From the NCBI RefSeq assembly GCF_023923205.1, contig NZ_CP099490.1, forward strand, positions 2,232,001-2,296,000: a stretch of 64,000 bases of DNA, written 5' to 3'. The position numbers and the translations under genes were made by a program. The DNA is from Ornithinimicrobium cryptoxanthini. GTDB taxonomy: Bacteria > Actinomycetota > Actinomycetes > Actinomycetales > Dermatophilaceae. Below, one piece after another: positions 26,064-35,557 of this stretch (positions within the stretch are counted from its first letter, which is position 1; each line of letters opens with the position of its first letter). The notes under the pieces were generated by a model that worked only from the letters and a program-made list of their open reading frames with translations, made no database searches and was not told the origin of the DNA.

Positions 26064-28814
26064 GTGACAAGCAACCAGCCAGGCCCGATTGTCAACGGAC
26101 TGCCCAGCCAGATCCCGGACACTGACCCTGAGGAGACCCAGGAGTGGTTGGCCTCCCTGGAGGGTGCGATCGAGGCAGGTGGTCGACGTCGCGCCCGCTA
26201 TCTGATGCTGCGCATGCTGGAGCGGGCCCGTGAGTCCCAGGTCGGGATCCCCTCGCTGACCACCACGGACTACATCAACACCATCGCCCCCGAGCAGGAG
26301 CCCTGGTTCCCCGGCGACGAAGAGGTCGAGCGCCGCTACCGCGCCTGGATCCGCTGGAACGCCGCGGTCATGGTCCACCGCGCACAGCACCCCGACATCT
26401 CCGTCGGTGGACACATCTCGACCTATGCCTCGGCCGCCACTCTCTATGAGGTCGGCTTCAACCACTTCTGGCGTGGTCGCGACCACCCGGGCGGTGGCGA
26501 CCAGATCTTCTTCCAGGGTCACGCGTCCCCGGGCATGTATGCCCGCGCCTACCTCGAGGGGCGTCTGGAGGAGGAGGACCTCGACGGCTTCCGCCAGGAG
26601 AAGTCGCACATCGTCGACGGCGAGATCCGGGCGCTGCCGTCCTACCCGCACCCGCGGAGCATGCCTGACTTCTGGCAGTTCCCGACCGTGTCCATGGGCC
26701 TGGGGCCGATGAACGCGATCTATCAGGCGCAGTTCAACAAGTACCTCCACAACCGCGGGCTGAAGGACACCTCCGAGCAGCAGGTGTGGGCCTTCCTCGG
26801 CGACGGTGAGATGGACGAGCCGGAGTCACGGGGTCTGTTGCACGTCGCCGCCAACGACGAGCTGGACAACCTGACCTTCGTCATCAACTGCAACCTGCAG
26901 CGGCTGGACGGTCCGGTCCGGGGCAACGGCAAGATCATCCAGGAGCTGGAGTCGTTCTTCCGCGGCGCCGGGTGGAACGTCATCAAGGTCGTCTGGGGCC
27001 GCGGCTGGGACCAGCTCCTGGCCGCCGACCCCTCCGGTGCGCTCGTCAACCTGATGAACGCCACCCCTGACGGCGACTACCAGACCTACCGCGCCAAGAC
27101 CGGTGGCTTCATCCGGGACCACTTCTTCGGCCGCGACCCGCGCACCAAGGAGCTGGTCAAGGACTGGTCCGACGAGCAGATCTGGTGGTCTCTCAAGCGT
27201 GGTGGCCACGACTACCGCAAGGTGTATGCCGCCTATCAGTCGGCGATGAACCACACGGGCCAGCCGACGGTCATCCTGGCCAAGAGCGTCAAGGGTTACA
27301 GCCTCGGCTCCAACTTCGCGGGCCGCAACGCGACCCACCAGATGAAGAAGCTCACGCTGGAGGACCTCAAGGCCTTCCGCGACGGGTTGAAGATCCCGAT
27401 CACCGACGAGCAGCTCGAGGCCGATCCCTACGCGCCGCCGTTCTACCGGCCCGCCGACGACGACCCGACGCTGCAATACATGCGCGAGCGTCGCAACAAG
27501 CTCGGCGGTGGGCTGCCCAAGCGCCAGCCCGAGAAGGCCAAGGCGCTGACCCTGCCCGGTGACGAGACCTACGCAGTTGGCAAGAAGGGTTCAGGCAAGC
27601 AGCAGGTCGCCACGACGATGGCGTTCGTCCGCATCTTCCGGGACCTTATGCGGCACAAGGAGTTCGGCAAGCACATCGTGCCGATCATCCCCGACGAGGC
27701 CCGCACGTTCGGCATGGACAGCTTCTTCCCGACGGCCAAGATCTACAACGTCCACGGGCAGAACTACACGTCAGTCGACGCCGAGCTGATGCTGGCCTAC
27801 AAGGAGTCCGAGCAGGGCCAGATCCTGCACCTGGGCATCAACGAGGCGGGCTCGGTCGCGGCACTGACCGCCGCCGGCACGTCATACGACACCCATGCCC
27901 TGCCGATGGTGCCGTTCTACGTCTTCTACTCGATGTTCGGCTTCCAGCGCACCGGTGACGGCATCTTCGCAGCGCAGGACCAGCTGGCCCGTGGCTTCAT
28001 GATGGGTGCCACCGCCGGTCGCACCACGCTGACCGGCGAGGGTCTGCAGCACGCCGACGGGCACAGCCACCTGCTGGCCTCGGCCAACCCCGCCGTGGTG
28101 TCCTACGACCCGGCCTACGGCTATGAGATCGCCCACCTCATCCAGGACGGCCTCCGCCGGATGTATGGCGACTCCCCCGAGGACGTCCTCTACTACATCA
28201 CGCTCTACAACGAGCCGATGGTGCAGCCGCCGGAGCCCGAGGGCGTCGACATCGAGGGCATCCTCAAGGGCATGCACCGCATTGCCGACCGTGGTGATGG
28301 CGACAAGAACGTGCGGTTGCTGGCCTCCGGTGTCGGCGTGCCGTGGGCCCTGGAGGCGCGCGACCTGCTGGCCGACGACTGGGGCGTCTCTGCCGAGGTC
28401 TGGTCGGTGACCTCGTGGACCGAGCTGCGCCGTGAGGCGCTGGACTGCGACAAGGACGCGTTCCTGCACCCCGAGCAGGAGCGCCGGGTGCCCTACGTGA
28501 CCCAGCGGCTGTCCGAGGGCAGTGGTCCGGTCGTGGCCACCAGCGACTACATGCGCGCGGTGCAGGACCAGATCGCGCAGTGGGTGCCGGAGGACTACTA
28601 CTCCCTCGGCGCGGACGGCTTCGGCTTTGCCGACACCCGCGCTGCGGCACGTCGCTTCTTCCACATCGACGGACCGTCGATGGCGGTGAAGGCGCTGCAG
28701 ATGCTCGCCGACCGTGGCGAGATCTCTGCGGACATCCCGCTGCAGGCCGCGCAGAAGTATCAGCTGCTCGACGTGCGCGCCGGCACCAGCGGCACCGCAG
28801 GCGGCGACGCCTAA
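26064..28814 (+). CDS. aceE: Pyruvate dehydrogenase E1 component, homodimeric
   Basis: AceE decarboxylates pyruvate on thiamine diphosphate and hands acetyl groups to the E2 subunit. The 916-residue protein carries [20 protein letters not shown] and the TPP/Mg motif [12 protein letters not shown] with the later Asn in [28 protein letters not shown] and [14 protein letters not shown] mark the later pyrimidine and transketolase domains. The GTG at 26064 (MTSNQPGP) has GGAAGGAA 5-13 bases upstream and gives the family length; an upstream extension of 38 codons is not supported. A strong intrinsic terminator follows. The 209-bp gap before it holds the 25865 palindrome and no clear -10. Confidence 0.98.
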   Translation: MTSNQPGPIVNGLPSQIPDTDPEETQEWLASLEGAIEAGGRRRARYLMLRMLERARESQVGIPSLTTTDYINTIAPEQEPWFPGDEEVERRYRAWIRWNAAVMVHRAQHPDISVGGHISTYASAATLYEVGFNHFWRGRDHPGGGDQIFFQGHASPGMYARAYLEGRLEEEDLDGFRQEKSHIVDGEIRALPSYPHPRSMPDFWQFPTVSMGLGPMNAIYQAQFNKYLHNRGLKDTSEQQVWAFLGDGEMDEPESRGLLHVAANDELDNLTFVINCNLQRLDGPVRGNGKIIQELESFFRGAGWNVIKVVWGRGWDQLLAADPSGALVNLMNATPDGDYQTYRAKTGGFIRDHFFGRDPRTKELVKDWSDEQIWWSLKRGGHDYRKVYAAYQSAMNHTGQPTVILAKSVKGYSLGSNFAGRNATHQMKKLTLEDLKAFRDGLKIPITDEQLEADPYAPPFYRPADDDPTLQYMRERRNKLGGGLPKRQPEKAKALTLPGDETYAVGKKGSGKQQVATTMAFVRIFRDLMRHKEFGKHIVPIIPDEARTFGMDSFFPTAKIYNVHGQNYTSVDAELMLAYKESEQGQILHLGINEAGSVAALTAAGTSYDTHALPMVPFYVFYSMFGFQRTGDGIFAAQDQLARGFMMGATAGRTTLTGEGLQHADGHSHLLASANPAVVSYDPAYGYEIAHLIQDGLRRMYGDSPEDVLYYITLYNEPMVQPPEPEGVDIEGILKGMHRIADRGDGDKNVRLLASGVGVPWALEARDLLADDWGVSAEVWSVTSWTELRREALDCDKDAFLHPEQERRVPYVTQRLSEGSGPVVATSDYMRAVQDQIAQWVPEDYYSLGADGFGFADTRAAARRFFHIDGPSMAVKALQMLADRGEISADIPLQAAQKYQLLDVRAGTSGTAGGDA

Positions 28815-28844
28815 GTCCGAGCGGGCGACACATCGCAACCTGAA

Positions 28845-28900
28845 CACGGTTGTCGAGGCTGCGGGAGGGAAATATCCCTCCCGCAGCCTCTTTTTCCGTG
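28845..28900 (+). terminator. Intrinsic terminator of aceE, copy 1 of a 56-nt structured repeat
   Basis: A perfect 16-bp stem (28855-28870 with 28875-28890) and a 4-nt loop are followed by five T residues (28891-28895). An outer 5-bp pair (cacgg / ccgtg) encloses it. The whole 56-nt unit recurs at 35563-35618 with compensating base changes. Confidence 0.92.
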
Positions 28901-28916
28901 CCCAGGCACGGGGGGC

Positions 28917-29918
28917 CTAGCCCGGAGGGCGCGCGAGGGCGAGGACGCCCAGGTCGGTGTGGTCGGTGAAGAAGCCGTCCACACCGGCGGCCAGGTGCGC
29001 GCGGATCTCGGCCACGACGTCGCCCCGGCCGTCGGCACCACGCAGGTCCGTGGGCAGGAACTCGTTCTCCCATCGGAACGTCCAGGGATGCACCACCAGC
29101 CCGGCCTCGTGCGCGTCCGCGACCAGCGACGTGGGCTCCCCAAGGCTCCCGTCCGCGGTGCGGGCCACCACGAGGTCCTTGTGCGGGCCGATGCCCTCGA
29201 CCCAGCGCGAGAGCTCGGCCAGCCCGCTCGGCGTCAGGAGGTCGGCGAAGGTCCGTCGGTCGCCCGCGGCCACCAGGTCGAAGGGTGCACCGGTCGCGTC
29301 CGCCAGGAAGACGAGCGGCACGCGGGCGCCGAGATCGCGCCGGAGCATGACCAGGTTGTCCAGCTCGAAGGACTGCACGAAGACCGGCGCGTCGGGCCGG
29401 TTCAGCCCGGCCTCGCCCAGCTGCGCGACCAGGGTCTCCTCCAGCGGCAGGCCGATCGAGCGGAAGTATGTCGGGTGCTTGGTCTCGAGATAGAGGCCCA
29501 GCTCCCGGTCCAGCTCGGTCGCGAGTCGTGATCGCAGCGCGAGGATGTCCTGCAGGGTCGGCACCTCGAACAGGTCGTCGCTGACAGTGTTGACCGGTCG
29601 CAACCGCGGGAGGCGCTCCCGGCAGCGCAGGGTGCGCAGCTCTGCCAGGGTCAGGTCCTCGGTGAACCAGCCGGTGACCTCGACACCGTCGATCTCTTTG
29701 GTGGTGTGCCGGTCGGCGAGCTCAGGATGGTCTCTGACGTCGGTCGTGCCGGAGATCTCGTTCTCGTGACGGGCCACCAGGTGCCCGTCCGCGGTGGCGA
29801 CCAGGTCCGGCTCGAGGTAGTCGGCCCCCATCTGTGCCGCGAGCCGGTAGGCCGCGAGGGTGTGCTCGGGGCGGTAGCCGCTGGCGCCCCGGTGCGCGAT
29901 GAGGATCGGCTCAGGCAC
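28917..29918 (-). CDS. Glycerophosphodiester phosphodiesterase (cytoplasmic GlpQ-like)
   Basis: It hydrolyses glycerophosphodiesters to glycerol-3-phosphate and an alcohol. The 333-residue TIM-barrel protein has AHRGASGYRPEHT (residues 8-20) with the catalytic His pair, EPDLVATADGHLVARHE with the metal Glu/Asp, LYLETKHP, and a final GVDGFFTDH. No signal peptide is present, so it acts on internal or imported substrates. The GTG start at 29918 overlaps the end of the DinB-family gene by 8 bases. Confidence 0.93.
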   Translation of the reverse strand: MPEPILIAHRGASGYRPEHTLAAYRLAAQMGADYLEPDLVATADGHLVARHENEISGTTDVRDHPELADRHTTKEIDGVEVTGWFTEDLTLAELRTLRCRERLPRLRPVNTVSDDLFEVPTLQDILALRSRLATELDRELGLYLETKHPTYFRSIGLPLEETLVAQLGEAGLNRPDAPVFVQSFELDNLVMLRRDLGARVPLVFLADATGAPFDLVAAGDRRTFADLLTPSGLAELSRWVEGIGPHKDLVVARTADGSLGEPTSLVADAHEAGLVVHPWTFRWENEFLPTDLRGADGRGDVVAEIRAHLAAGVDGFFTDHTDLGVLALARPPG

Positions 29919-30498
29919 CTCGCCGCCCCGTGGGTGCCCCCGCGCTGCCGGCGCCCACGTCGTGCAGGTGGTGGGCGAGGTCGTGGACCAGATAGCGGCC
30001 CAGGGTCAGGGCGGTGAACGACGCACCGTCGGACCGTTGGGTCGACCGGTCCCAGTCGCCGCTGTCGTAGCGGTCCAGCTGCTCCACCAGCGCGTCCGTC
30101 CTGGTGCTGATCCCCGCGCCGACCTCCGCAGGGTTTTGCACGGCATAGGCACCTGCGACCGCGGCCTCGTCCTGGTCCCAGTTGGGCAGGGTCGGGTCCT
30201 CCTTCGCCAGGACCAGGGCGAAGCGACCGGCGAAGACGTCGAGCACGTCGTGCACATGGCAGGCGTACTCCAGCGGTGACCAGGTGCTCGGGTCGGGGCG
30301 GTCGCGCAAGCCCGCCGCGGCGGCCTCCTGGTCATCGAGGACCAGCGCCCAGGGGCGGGTCAGCGCACGCACCAGGGTGGGCAGCTGGTCGGCGGTCACC
30401 GCCGAGGCGTCGAAACCGCACTCCGCGCACGGTCGCTGGGTGGTCCAGGTCCAGTCCTTGGTGTCGGGCACGATCGGGTCAGCAGGCTCGGGCGACAT
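29911..30498 (-). CDS. DinB-family / mycothiol-transferase-like protein
   Basis: This 195-residue helical protein has a YACHVHDVLDVFAGRF helix and a C-terminal HDLAHHLHDVG. The three His positions match the metal-binding site of DinB/MDMPI four-helix-bundle proteins. Some of these are mycothiol- or bacillithiol-dependent transferases. An N-terminal CAECGFD adds a Cys pair not universal in the family. TAGGTT ends 6 bases before the ATG, without a ribosome-binding site. It is divergent from fasR. Confidence 0.82.
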   Translation of the reverse strand: MSPEPADPIVPDTKDWTWTTQRPCAECGFDASAVTADQLPTLVRALTRPWALVLDDQEAAAAGLRDRPDPSTWSPLEYACHVHDVLDVFAGRFALVLAKEDPTLPNWDQDEAAVAGAYAVQNPAEVGAGISTRTDALVEQLDRYDSGDWDRSTQRSDGASFTALTLGRYLVHDLAHHLHDVGAGSAGAPTGRRGA

Positions 30499-30504
30499 GC
30501 GTCG

Positions 30505-30510
30505 AACCTA
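30505..30510 (-). promoter_or_regulatory. Leaderless -10 of the DinB-family gene
   Basis: On the minus strand TAGGTT ends 6 bases before the ATG at 30498. Confidence 0.45.
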
Positions 30511-30549
30511 CCGCTGTCCAGGAGTGGGGGCTCCCACGCCCGGCGGTTG

Positions 30550-30562
30550 TGTGGCAGCCACA
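30550..30562. promoter_or_regulatory. Palindrome upstream of fasR
   Basis: TGTGGC-A-GCCACA is a perfect 13-bp palindrome, 11 bases upstream of the fasR -10 and between the two divergent promoters. It could be an autoregulatory operator. Confidence 0.35.
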
Positions 30563-30573
30563 AATCGGCGGGA

Positions 30574-30579
30574 TACAGT
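30574..30579 (+). promoter_or_regulatory. Leaderless -10 of fasR
   Basis: TACAGT ends 6 bases before the GTG at 30586. Confidence 0.45.
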
Positions 30580-30585
30580 GCCGAC

Positions 30586-31764
30586 GTGGACAGCGACGCC
30601 CCCAACGGCTCCGGGGAGCTCACGCTGCGCAACGTCGGCGCCGTCGCGACCTTCGCAGCCCAGGGCATGGAGCGCGAGCACCAGTGGTATCGCGAGCTGT
30701 CGGCGCAGGACCGCTCCTGGGTCGGGCTCGTGGCCCAGGCCGGGATCCACGGGTTCCTGGCGTGGTATCGCCAGGGTGAGGACTCCCGGCCCGTGACAGC
30801 GGACATCTTTGGCACGGCGCCGCGCGAGCTGGCCCACACCATCACCCTGCGGCAGACGCTGGACCTGGTCCGCACCACCATCGACGTCGTCGAGGAGCAC
30901 GTGGACCTGCTGGCACTGCCCGGCGAGGAGGCCCGGGTCCGCAACTCGCTGCTGCGCTACTCCCGCGAGGTCGCCTTCGCCGCCGCCCAGATCTATGCCG
31001 CGGCGGCCGAGTCCCGCGGTGCGTGGGACGCGCGGCTGGAGTCGCTCGTCGTGCACGCGGTGATCCGCGGCGAGGCCGACGACACGCTGCAGTCCCGCGC
31101 CGCCGAGCTGGGCTGGGAGCAGGTGCCCGACGTCGCGGTCGTCGTGGGTGTCATGCCCCAGCGCAGCAGCGCGGAGGTGGCAGAGGGCATCCGGTCGGCC
31201 TCGGCCCGCGAAGGGCTCGAGGTCCTGATCGCCGTGCAGGGCAACCGGCTCATCGCCGTCCTGGGCCGGCTGACCGACCCGTTGGTCACAGCGGCCCGGC
31301 TGGCCAGCCACTTCGGCACCGGTCCCGTCGTGGTCGGACCGCTGGTGCCGCACCTCTTCGCGGCCGGCCGCTCGGCGCGGTCCGCGCTCTCCGGTCTGGA
31401 CGCGGCCCCGGCCTGGCCGGAGGCGCCCCGCCCGGTCGCCGCCGACGACCTGCTGGCCGAGCGCGCCCTCAACGGCGAGGGTCCGGCTCGCCGACTGCTG
31501 GTCGACCGGGTCTATCGGCCCCTCGCCCAGCACGGGGGTCTCCTCGAGACGGCCACGACCTATCTGGAGTCGGGGGCCCGGCTCGAGGCGAGCGGACGGG
31601 CGCTCTTCGTGCACCCCAACACGGTGCGCTACCGACTCCAGCGGATCGCGGACGTCGTCGACCTCGACCTGACCCAGCCGCGGGACGCGTGGGTCGCCCG
31701 GATCGCTCTGGCCTATGGCCGGATGGCCTCCGGTGCGCAGGTGACCTGGCGTCGCACGTTGTAG
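30586..31764 (+). CDS. fasR: PucR-type regulator of fatty-acid synthesis (FasR/MabR-like)
   Basis: This 392-residue protein has a central GGDEF-degenerate-like region and a C-terminal PucR helix-turn-helix (LFVHPNTVRYRLQRIADVVD, near residue 355). Its position directly upstream of fabD matches FasR of Streptomyces and Rv2242 (MabR) of Mycobacterium. Those regulators control the fab/mycolate genes and respond to acyl-CoA. The chosen GTG at 30586 lies 6 bases after TACAGT and starts MDSDAPNGSGEL; an earlier in-frame ATG-like start lacks support. It ends 79 bases before fabD. Confidence 0.9.
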   Translation: MDSDAPNGSGELTLRNVGAVATFAAQGMEREHQWYRELSAQDRSWVGLVAQAGIHGFLAWYRQGEDSRPVTADIFGTAPRELAHTITLRQTLDLVRTTIDVVEEHVDLLALPGEEARVRNSLLRYSREVAFAAAQIYAAAAESRGAWDARLESLVVHAVIRGEADDTLQSRAAELGWEQVPDVAVVVGVMPQRSSAEVAEGIRSASAREGLEVLIAVQGNRLIAVLGRLTDPLVTAARLASHFGTGPVVVGPLVPHLFAAGRSARSALSGLDAAPAWPEAPRPVAADDLLAERALNGEGPARRLLVDRVYRPLAQHGGLLETATTYLESGARLEASGRALFVHPNTVRYRLQRIADVVDLDLTQPRDAWVARIALAYGRMASGAQVTWRRTL

Positions 31765-31787
31765 GTTTCCTCCAAGGAACGGTGCCA

Positions 31788-31810
31788 GATGTCGTGGGTA
31801 ACGATGTCGT
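31788..31810 (+). promoter_or_regulatory. Direct repeat in the fabD leader
   Basis: gatgtcgt occurs at 31788-31795 and again at 31803-31810, a 15-base period, in the 79-bp gap between fasR and fabD. It is a candidate binding site for FasR, by position only. Confidence 0.3.
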
Positions 31811-31843
31811 CACCTCGAAGCTCCGGACGGGAGAGTGGGACTT

Positions 31844-32794
31844 GTGCTTGTGATCGTTGCGCCCGGACAGGGCTCCCAGACCCCCGGCTTCCTTGACCCC
31901 TGGCTCGAGCTGGACGGCTTCCGCGACCGACTGGAGTGGCTCTCTGCGGCAGCCGCGCTCGACCTCGTCGGTCACGGCACCACCTCCGACGCCGAGACCA
32001 TCCGCGACACCGCCGTCGCCCAGCCCCTGATCGTCGCAGCCGGCCTGGGGACCCTGCCCGCCGTCCTGTCCGAGACCGGTGGCACGGTCAGCGGCTGGGC
32101 CGGGCACAGCGTCGGTGAGATCACGGCGTATGCCGCGGCCCAGGTGCTCTCGCAGGAGCAGGCGATGATCCTGGTGCGTGAGCGCGGCCAGCTGATGGCC
32201 GAGGCTGCCGCCGCCACCCCGACCGGCATGAGCGCCGTGCTCGGGGGCGACGCGGACGAGGTCACCACGGTGCTGGAGCAGCACGGTCTGACCCCTGCCA
32301 ACATCAACGGCGGCGGACAGATCGTGGCGGCCGGCACGATGGACCAGCTCGCGGCCCTGCAGGACGCGCCGCCAACCCGGGCCCGCGTCATACCCCTGCA
32401 GGTCGCCGGCGCCTTCCACACCCACCACATGGCCAGCGCGGTCGAGCAGCTCAGCAGCTATGCCCGCGTGATCACCACCCACGACCCGACCAGCACGCTG
32501 CTGTCCAACTCCGACGGTGCCGCCGTCACCAGCGGCCCGGACGCCCTGACCCGGTTGGTCAACCAGGTCAGCAACCCGGTGCGCTGGGACCTGTGCATGG
32601 AGACCTTCGCCGAGCTCGGCGTCACCGGCCTGATCGAGATCCCGCCGGCCGGCACCCTGACCGGCCTGGCCAAGCGCGGGCTCAAGGGCGTGGAGCTGCT
32701 GGCCCTGAAGACCCCGGACGACCTCGAGGCCGCCCACCGCATGATCCGCGAGCACGGCAGTGCCGCGAGCCGCCCCCAGGAGGATGCCCAGTGA
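31844..32794 (+). CDS. fabD: Malonyl-CoA:ACP transacylase
   Basis: FabD moves malonyl from CoA to acyl carrier protein. This 316-residue alpha/beta-hydrolase-type protein has the N-terminal VIVAPGQGSQTPGF, the nucleophile GHSVGE (Ser near residue 87), and the catalytic His in VAGAFHTHHM near residue 190. The start is at GTG 31844, with GGGAGAG 8 bases upstream. The stop TGA overlaps the fabH start (GTGA). It opens the fab cluster under FasR. Confidence 0.96.
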   Translation: MLVIVAPGQGSQTPGFLDPWLELDGFRDRLEWLSAAAALDLVGHGTTSDAETIRDTAVAQPLIVAAGLGTLPAVLSETGGTVSGWAGHSVGEITAYAAAQVLSQEQAMILVRERGQLMAEAAAATPTGMSAVLGGDADEVTTVLEQHGLTPANINGGGQIVAAGTMDQLAALQDAPPTRARVIPLQVAGAFHTHHMASAVEQLSSYARVITTHDPTSTLLSNSDGAAVTSGPDALTRLVNQVSNPVRWDLCMETFAELGVTGLIEIPPAGTLTGLAKRGLKGVELLALKTPDDLEAAHRMIREHGSAASRPQEDAQ

Positions 32795-33840
32795 CCGCCC
32801 AACCCACGGCCAAGGCCGACCAGCCCACTCTGACGGTCCCGGAGGGGCCCCGTCACGCGCGCGTGCACGGGGTCGGTGGCTACCGCCCCGAGCGCATCGT
32901 CACCAACGAGGAGATCTGTCAGTGGATCGACTCCAGCGACGAGTGGATCCAGCAGCGCTCCGGCATCAAGGAGCGCCGTTTCGCCCGTGCGGACGAGACC
33001 GTGATCGACATGGCCGAGGCGGCCTCGCGCGATGCGATGGCGATGGCCGGCATCACCCCGGACCAGATCTCGGTGGTGCTCATGGCGACCGTGACCCACC
33101 CGTACCAGACCCCGGCGGCGGCGCCGATCCTGGCCGAGCGCCTGGGCACCAGCGGCCCGGCCGCCTTCGACATCTCCGCCGCGTGCGCGGGCTACTGCTA
33201 TGGCATCTCGCTGGCCAACGACATGGTGCGGGCCGGCAGCGCTGAGTATGTCCTGGTCGTCGGCGTCGAGAAGCTGTCCGACTTCACCGACAAGCACGAC
33301 CGCGGCAGTGCGTTCATCTTCGGTGACGGCGCGGGTGCGGCCATCGTCGGTCCGTCCGACTTCCCCGGCATCGGCCCCACGATCTGGGGCTCGGACGGCG
33401 AGAACTGGGACAAGATCATGCAGAAGGAGCCCTGGACCGGACTGCGGGCGGACATGACCTCGGCCGACGCCGGCGCGGTCGAGTGGCCCCACTTCGCGAT
33501 GCAGGGCCAGTCCGTCTTCCGCTGGGCGGTCTATTCGATCGCCCCCGTGGTCGACCAGGCGCTGGCTGCGGCCGGCATCAGCTCCGAGCAGCTGGACGTC
33601 TTCATCCCGCACCAGGCCAACATGCGCATCACCGACGCGATGATCAAGCACATCAAGCTGCCGGAGGGCATCCCCGTGGCGCGGGACATCGCCGAGACCG
33701 GCAACACGTCTGCCGCCTCGGTCCCACTTGCGACGGCGCGGATGCTCAACGAGGGTGAGGCACCACACGGCGGCCTGGCGCTGCAGTTCGGCTTCGGAGC
33801 CGGGCTGGTCTATGCGGCGCAGGTCATCGTCCTGCCCTGA
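32791..33840 (+). CDS. fabH: Beta-ketoacyl-ACP synthase III
   Basis: FabH starts fatty-acid chains by condensing acyl-CoA with malonyl-ACP. The 349-residue thiolase-fold protein has RSGIKERRF near residue 50, the active Cys in ISAACAGYCYGI, His in FIPHQANMRI, and Asn in ETGNTSAAS. It has about 20 extra N-terminal residues compared with the minimal family. The GTG at 32791 overlaps the fabD stop and has AGGAGG 7 bases upstream. Actinobacterial FabH often prefers branched starters; this is not visible here. Confidence 0.97.
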   Translation: MTAQPTAKADQPTLTVPEGPRHARVHGVGGYRPERIVTNEEICQWIDSSDEWIQQRSGIKERRFARADETVIDMAEAASRDAMAMAGITPDQISVVLMATVTHPYQTPAAAPILAERLGTSGPAAFDISAACAGYCYGISLANDMVRAGSAEYVLVVGVEKLSDFTDKHDRGSAFIFGDGAGAAIVGPSDFPGIGPTIWGSDGENWDKIMQKEPWTGLRADMTSADAGAVEWPHFAMQGQSVFRWAVYSIAPVVDQALAAAGISSEQLDVFIPHQANMRITDAMIKHIKLPEGIPVARDIAETGNTSAASVPLATARMLNEGEAPHGGLALQFGFGAGLVYAAQVIVLP

Positions 33841-33904
33841 CAGGTTCCCGAGGCCCGGCGGGTTTCCCGGGTCAGTCCAGATGGAAGAAGAAGGAGCACG
33901 CCAC

Positions 33905-34153
33905 ATGGCTATGAACGAGCAGGAGATCCTGGCCGGCCTTGCCGAGATCGTCAACGAGGAGACGGGCATCGAGGCCGACGCGGTCCAGATGGACAAGTCC
34001 TTCCAGGAGGACCTGGACATCGACTCGCTGTCGATGATGCAGGTCGTCGTCAACGCCGAGGACAAGTTCGGCGTCCGGATCCCCGACGACGAGGTCAAGA
34101 ACCTCACGCACGTCAAGGACGCAGTGAACTTCATCGTCAGCGCCCAGGGCTGA
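33905..34153 (+). CDS. acpP: Acyl carrier protein
   Basis: This 82-residue acidic four-helix protein carries the phosphopantetheine Ser in LDIDSLSMMQVV (near residue 40). It shuttles the growing acyl chain. The ATG at 33905 follows AAGGAG by about 9 bases. It lies 64 bases after fabH. The 144-bp gap to fabF holds a perfect 16-bp hairpin. Confidence 0.97.
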   Translation: MAMNEQEILAGLAEIVNEETGIEADAVQMDKSFQEDLDIDSLSMMQVVVNAEDKFGVRIPDDEVKNLTHVKDAVNFIVSAQG

Positions 34154-34169
34154 CCCAGCACGCGACTCA

Positions 34170-34236
34170 CCGGCGGGCGCCCGACCCACAGGGGCACTCG
34201 GCATACGCCAGCACCTCCGTGTCGGGCGCCCGCCGG
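34170..34236 (+). other. Perfect 16-bp intercistronic hairpin, acpP-fabF
   Basis: ccggcgggcgcccgac (34170-34185) pairs exactly with 34221-34236 around a 35-nt loop. No T-tract follows, and fabF continues 62 bases on. This suits partial termination or protection of the upstream acpP message from 3' decay. ACP is needed in large excess over FabF. Confidence 0.75.
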
Positions 34237-34297
34237 AGCAGCACCGCACCATCACCAGACACCGCACCACTCACACACCCTTATCGAGGAGCACCAG

Positions 34298-35548
34298 ATG
34301 TCCCCGAACCCCGTGCGTCGCGTCGTCGTGACCGGGATGGGCACCACCAGCCCGGTCGGCGGCAACGTCGACGAGACCTGGCAGGCCATCCAGGCCGGCA
34401 CCTCCGGAGTCCGCACCCTGGAGCAGGACTGGGTGGCCGAGCACGAGCTGCCGGTGACCTTCGCTGCCAGCGTGCACACCTCGCCGGCCGACGTGCTGCC
34501 CAAGGTGGAGGTCCGCCGCAACGACCCGGCGGGGCAGTATGCCCTGATCGCCTCCCGCGAGGCCTGGGCCCACGCCGGCTCCCCCGAGGTCGAGCCCGAG
34601 CGGCTCGGTGTCGCGATCGGGTCCGGCATCGGTGGCGTGTGGACCCTCCTGGACCAATGGGACAACCTGCGTCAGCGCGGCCCGCGCCGCGTCTTCCCGC
34701 TCACCGTGCCGATGCTGATGCCCAACGGCCCAGCGGCTGCGGTGTCCCTCGACCTGACCGCCCGCGCCGGCGCGCACACCCCGGTCAGCGCGTGCGCCTC
34801 CGGCGCCGAGGCGATCGGACTGGCCCTGAACATGATCCGGTCCGGGCGCGCCGACGTGATGGTGGCCGGCGGCACCGAGGCCGCGGTCCACCCGCTGCCC
34901 CTGGCCGCGTTCGCCGCGATGACCGCGCTGTCCAAGCGCAACGACGACCCGGCCGGAGCCTCACGTCCCTATGACGTCTCGCGCGACGGCTTCGTCCTCG
35001 GTGAGGGCGCTGCCGTGCTGGTGCTGGAGTCCGAGGAGCACGCCAAGGCCCGTGGCGCCACGATCTATGGCGAGCTGGCCGGGGTCGGCAGCTCGGCCGA
35101 CGCCTATCACATCACCGCCGGCGAGCCCGAGGGTGCAGGGGCAGCCCGTGCCATGGCGGAGGCGGTGGAGAACGGCGGTCTGAGCACCTCCGACATCGTG
35201 CATGTCAACGCGCACGCCACCTCGACGCCCGTCGGCGACGCCGCAGAGGCCAAGGCGCTCGGCCGGGCCTTCGGTGCCCACAGCGAGGAGATGGCTGTCA
35301 CGGCGACGAAGTCGATGACCGGCCACCTGCTCGGTGCCGCGGGAGCCATCGAGGCCCTGCTGACGGTGCTGACGCTGCACCACCGCTCGATCCCGGCGAC
35401 GATCAACCTGACCGAGCAGGACCCCGCGATCCCGCTCGACGTGGTCACGGGCTCCAGCCGCGAGCTGCCCTCGGGCGACCTGGCCGCCCTGAGCAACAGC
35501 TTCGGCTTCGGCGGCGCCAACGTAGCCCTGACGTTCAAGAGCGTCTAA
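34298..35548 (+). CDS. fabF: Beta-ketoacyl-ACP synthase II
   Basis: This 416-residue elongating synthase has VTGMGTTSPVGGNVDETW at the start and the active Cys in VSACASGAEAIG. The two His residues are in VNAHATSTPVGD and GHLLGAAGAIEA, with a final NSFGFGGANVALTF. A GAGGAG ribosome-binding site precedes the ATG. It closes the fab cluster; the structured repeat at 35558-35623 follows. In mycobacteria the equivalent position holds KasA. Confidence 0.97.
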   Translation: MSPNPVRRVVVTGMGTTSPVGGNVDETWQAIQAGTSGVRTLEQDWVAEHELPVTFAASVHTSPADVLPKVEVRRNDPAGQYALIASREAWAHAGSPEVEPERLGVAIGSGIGGVWTLLDQWDNLRQRGPRRVFPLTVPMLMPNGPAAAVSLDLTARAGAHTPVSACASGAEAIGLALNMIRSGRADVMVAGGTEAAVHPLPLAAFAAMTALSKRNDDPAGASRPYDVSRDGFVLGEGAAVLVLESEEHAKARGATIYGELAGVGSSADAYHITAGEPEGAGAARAMAEAVENGGLSTSDIVHVNAHATSTPVGDAAEAKALGRAFGAHSEEMAVTATKSMTGHLLGAAGAIEALLTVLTLHHRSIPATINLTEQDPAIPLDVVTGSSRELPSGDLAALSNSFGFGGANVALTFKSV

Positions 35549-35557
35549 CCGGAGCAC

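Noticed and set aside
31767..31779. TTCCT-CCA-AGGAA inverted repeat between fasR and fabD
   Set aside because: Only 5 bp in each arm without a T-run; too weak to call a terminator or operator.
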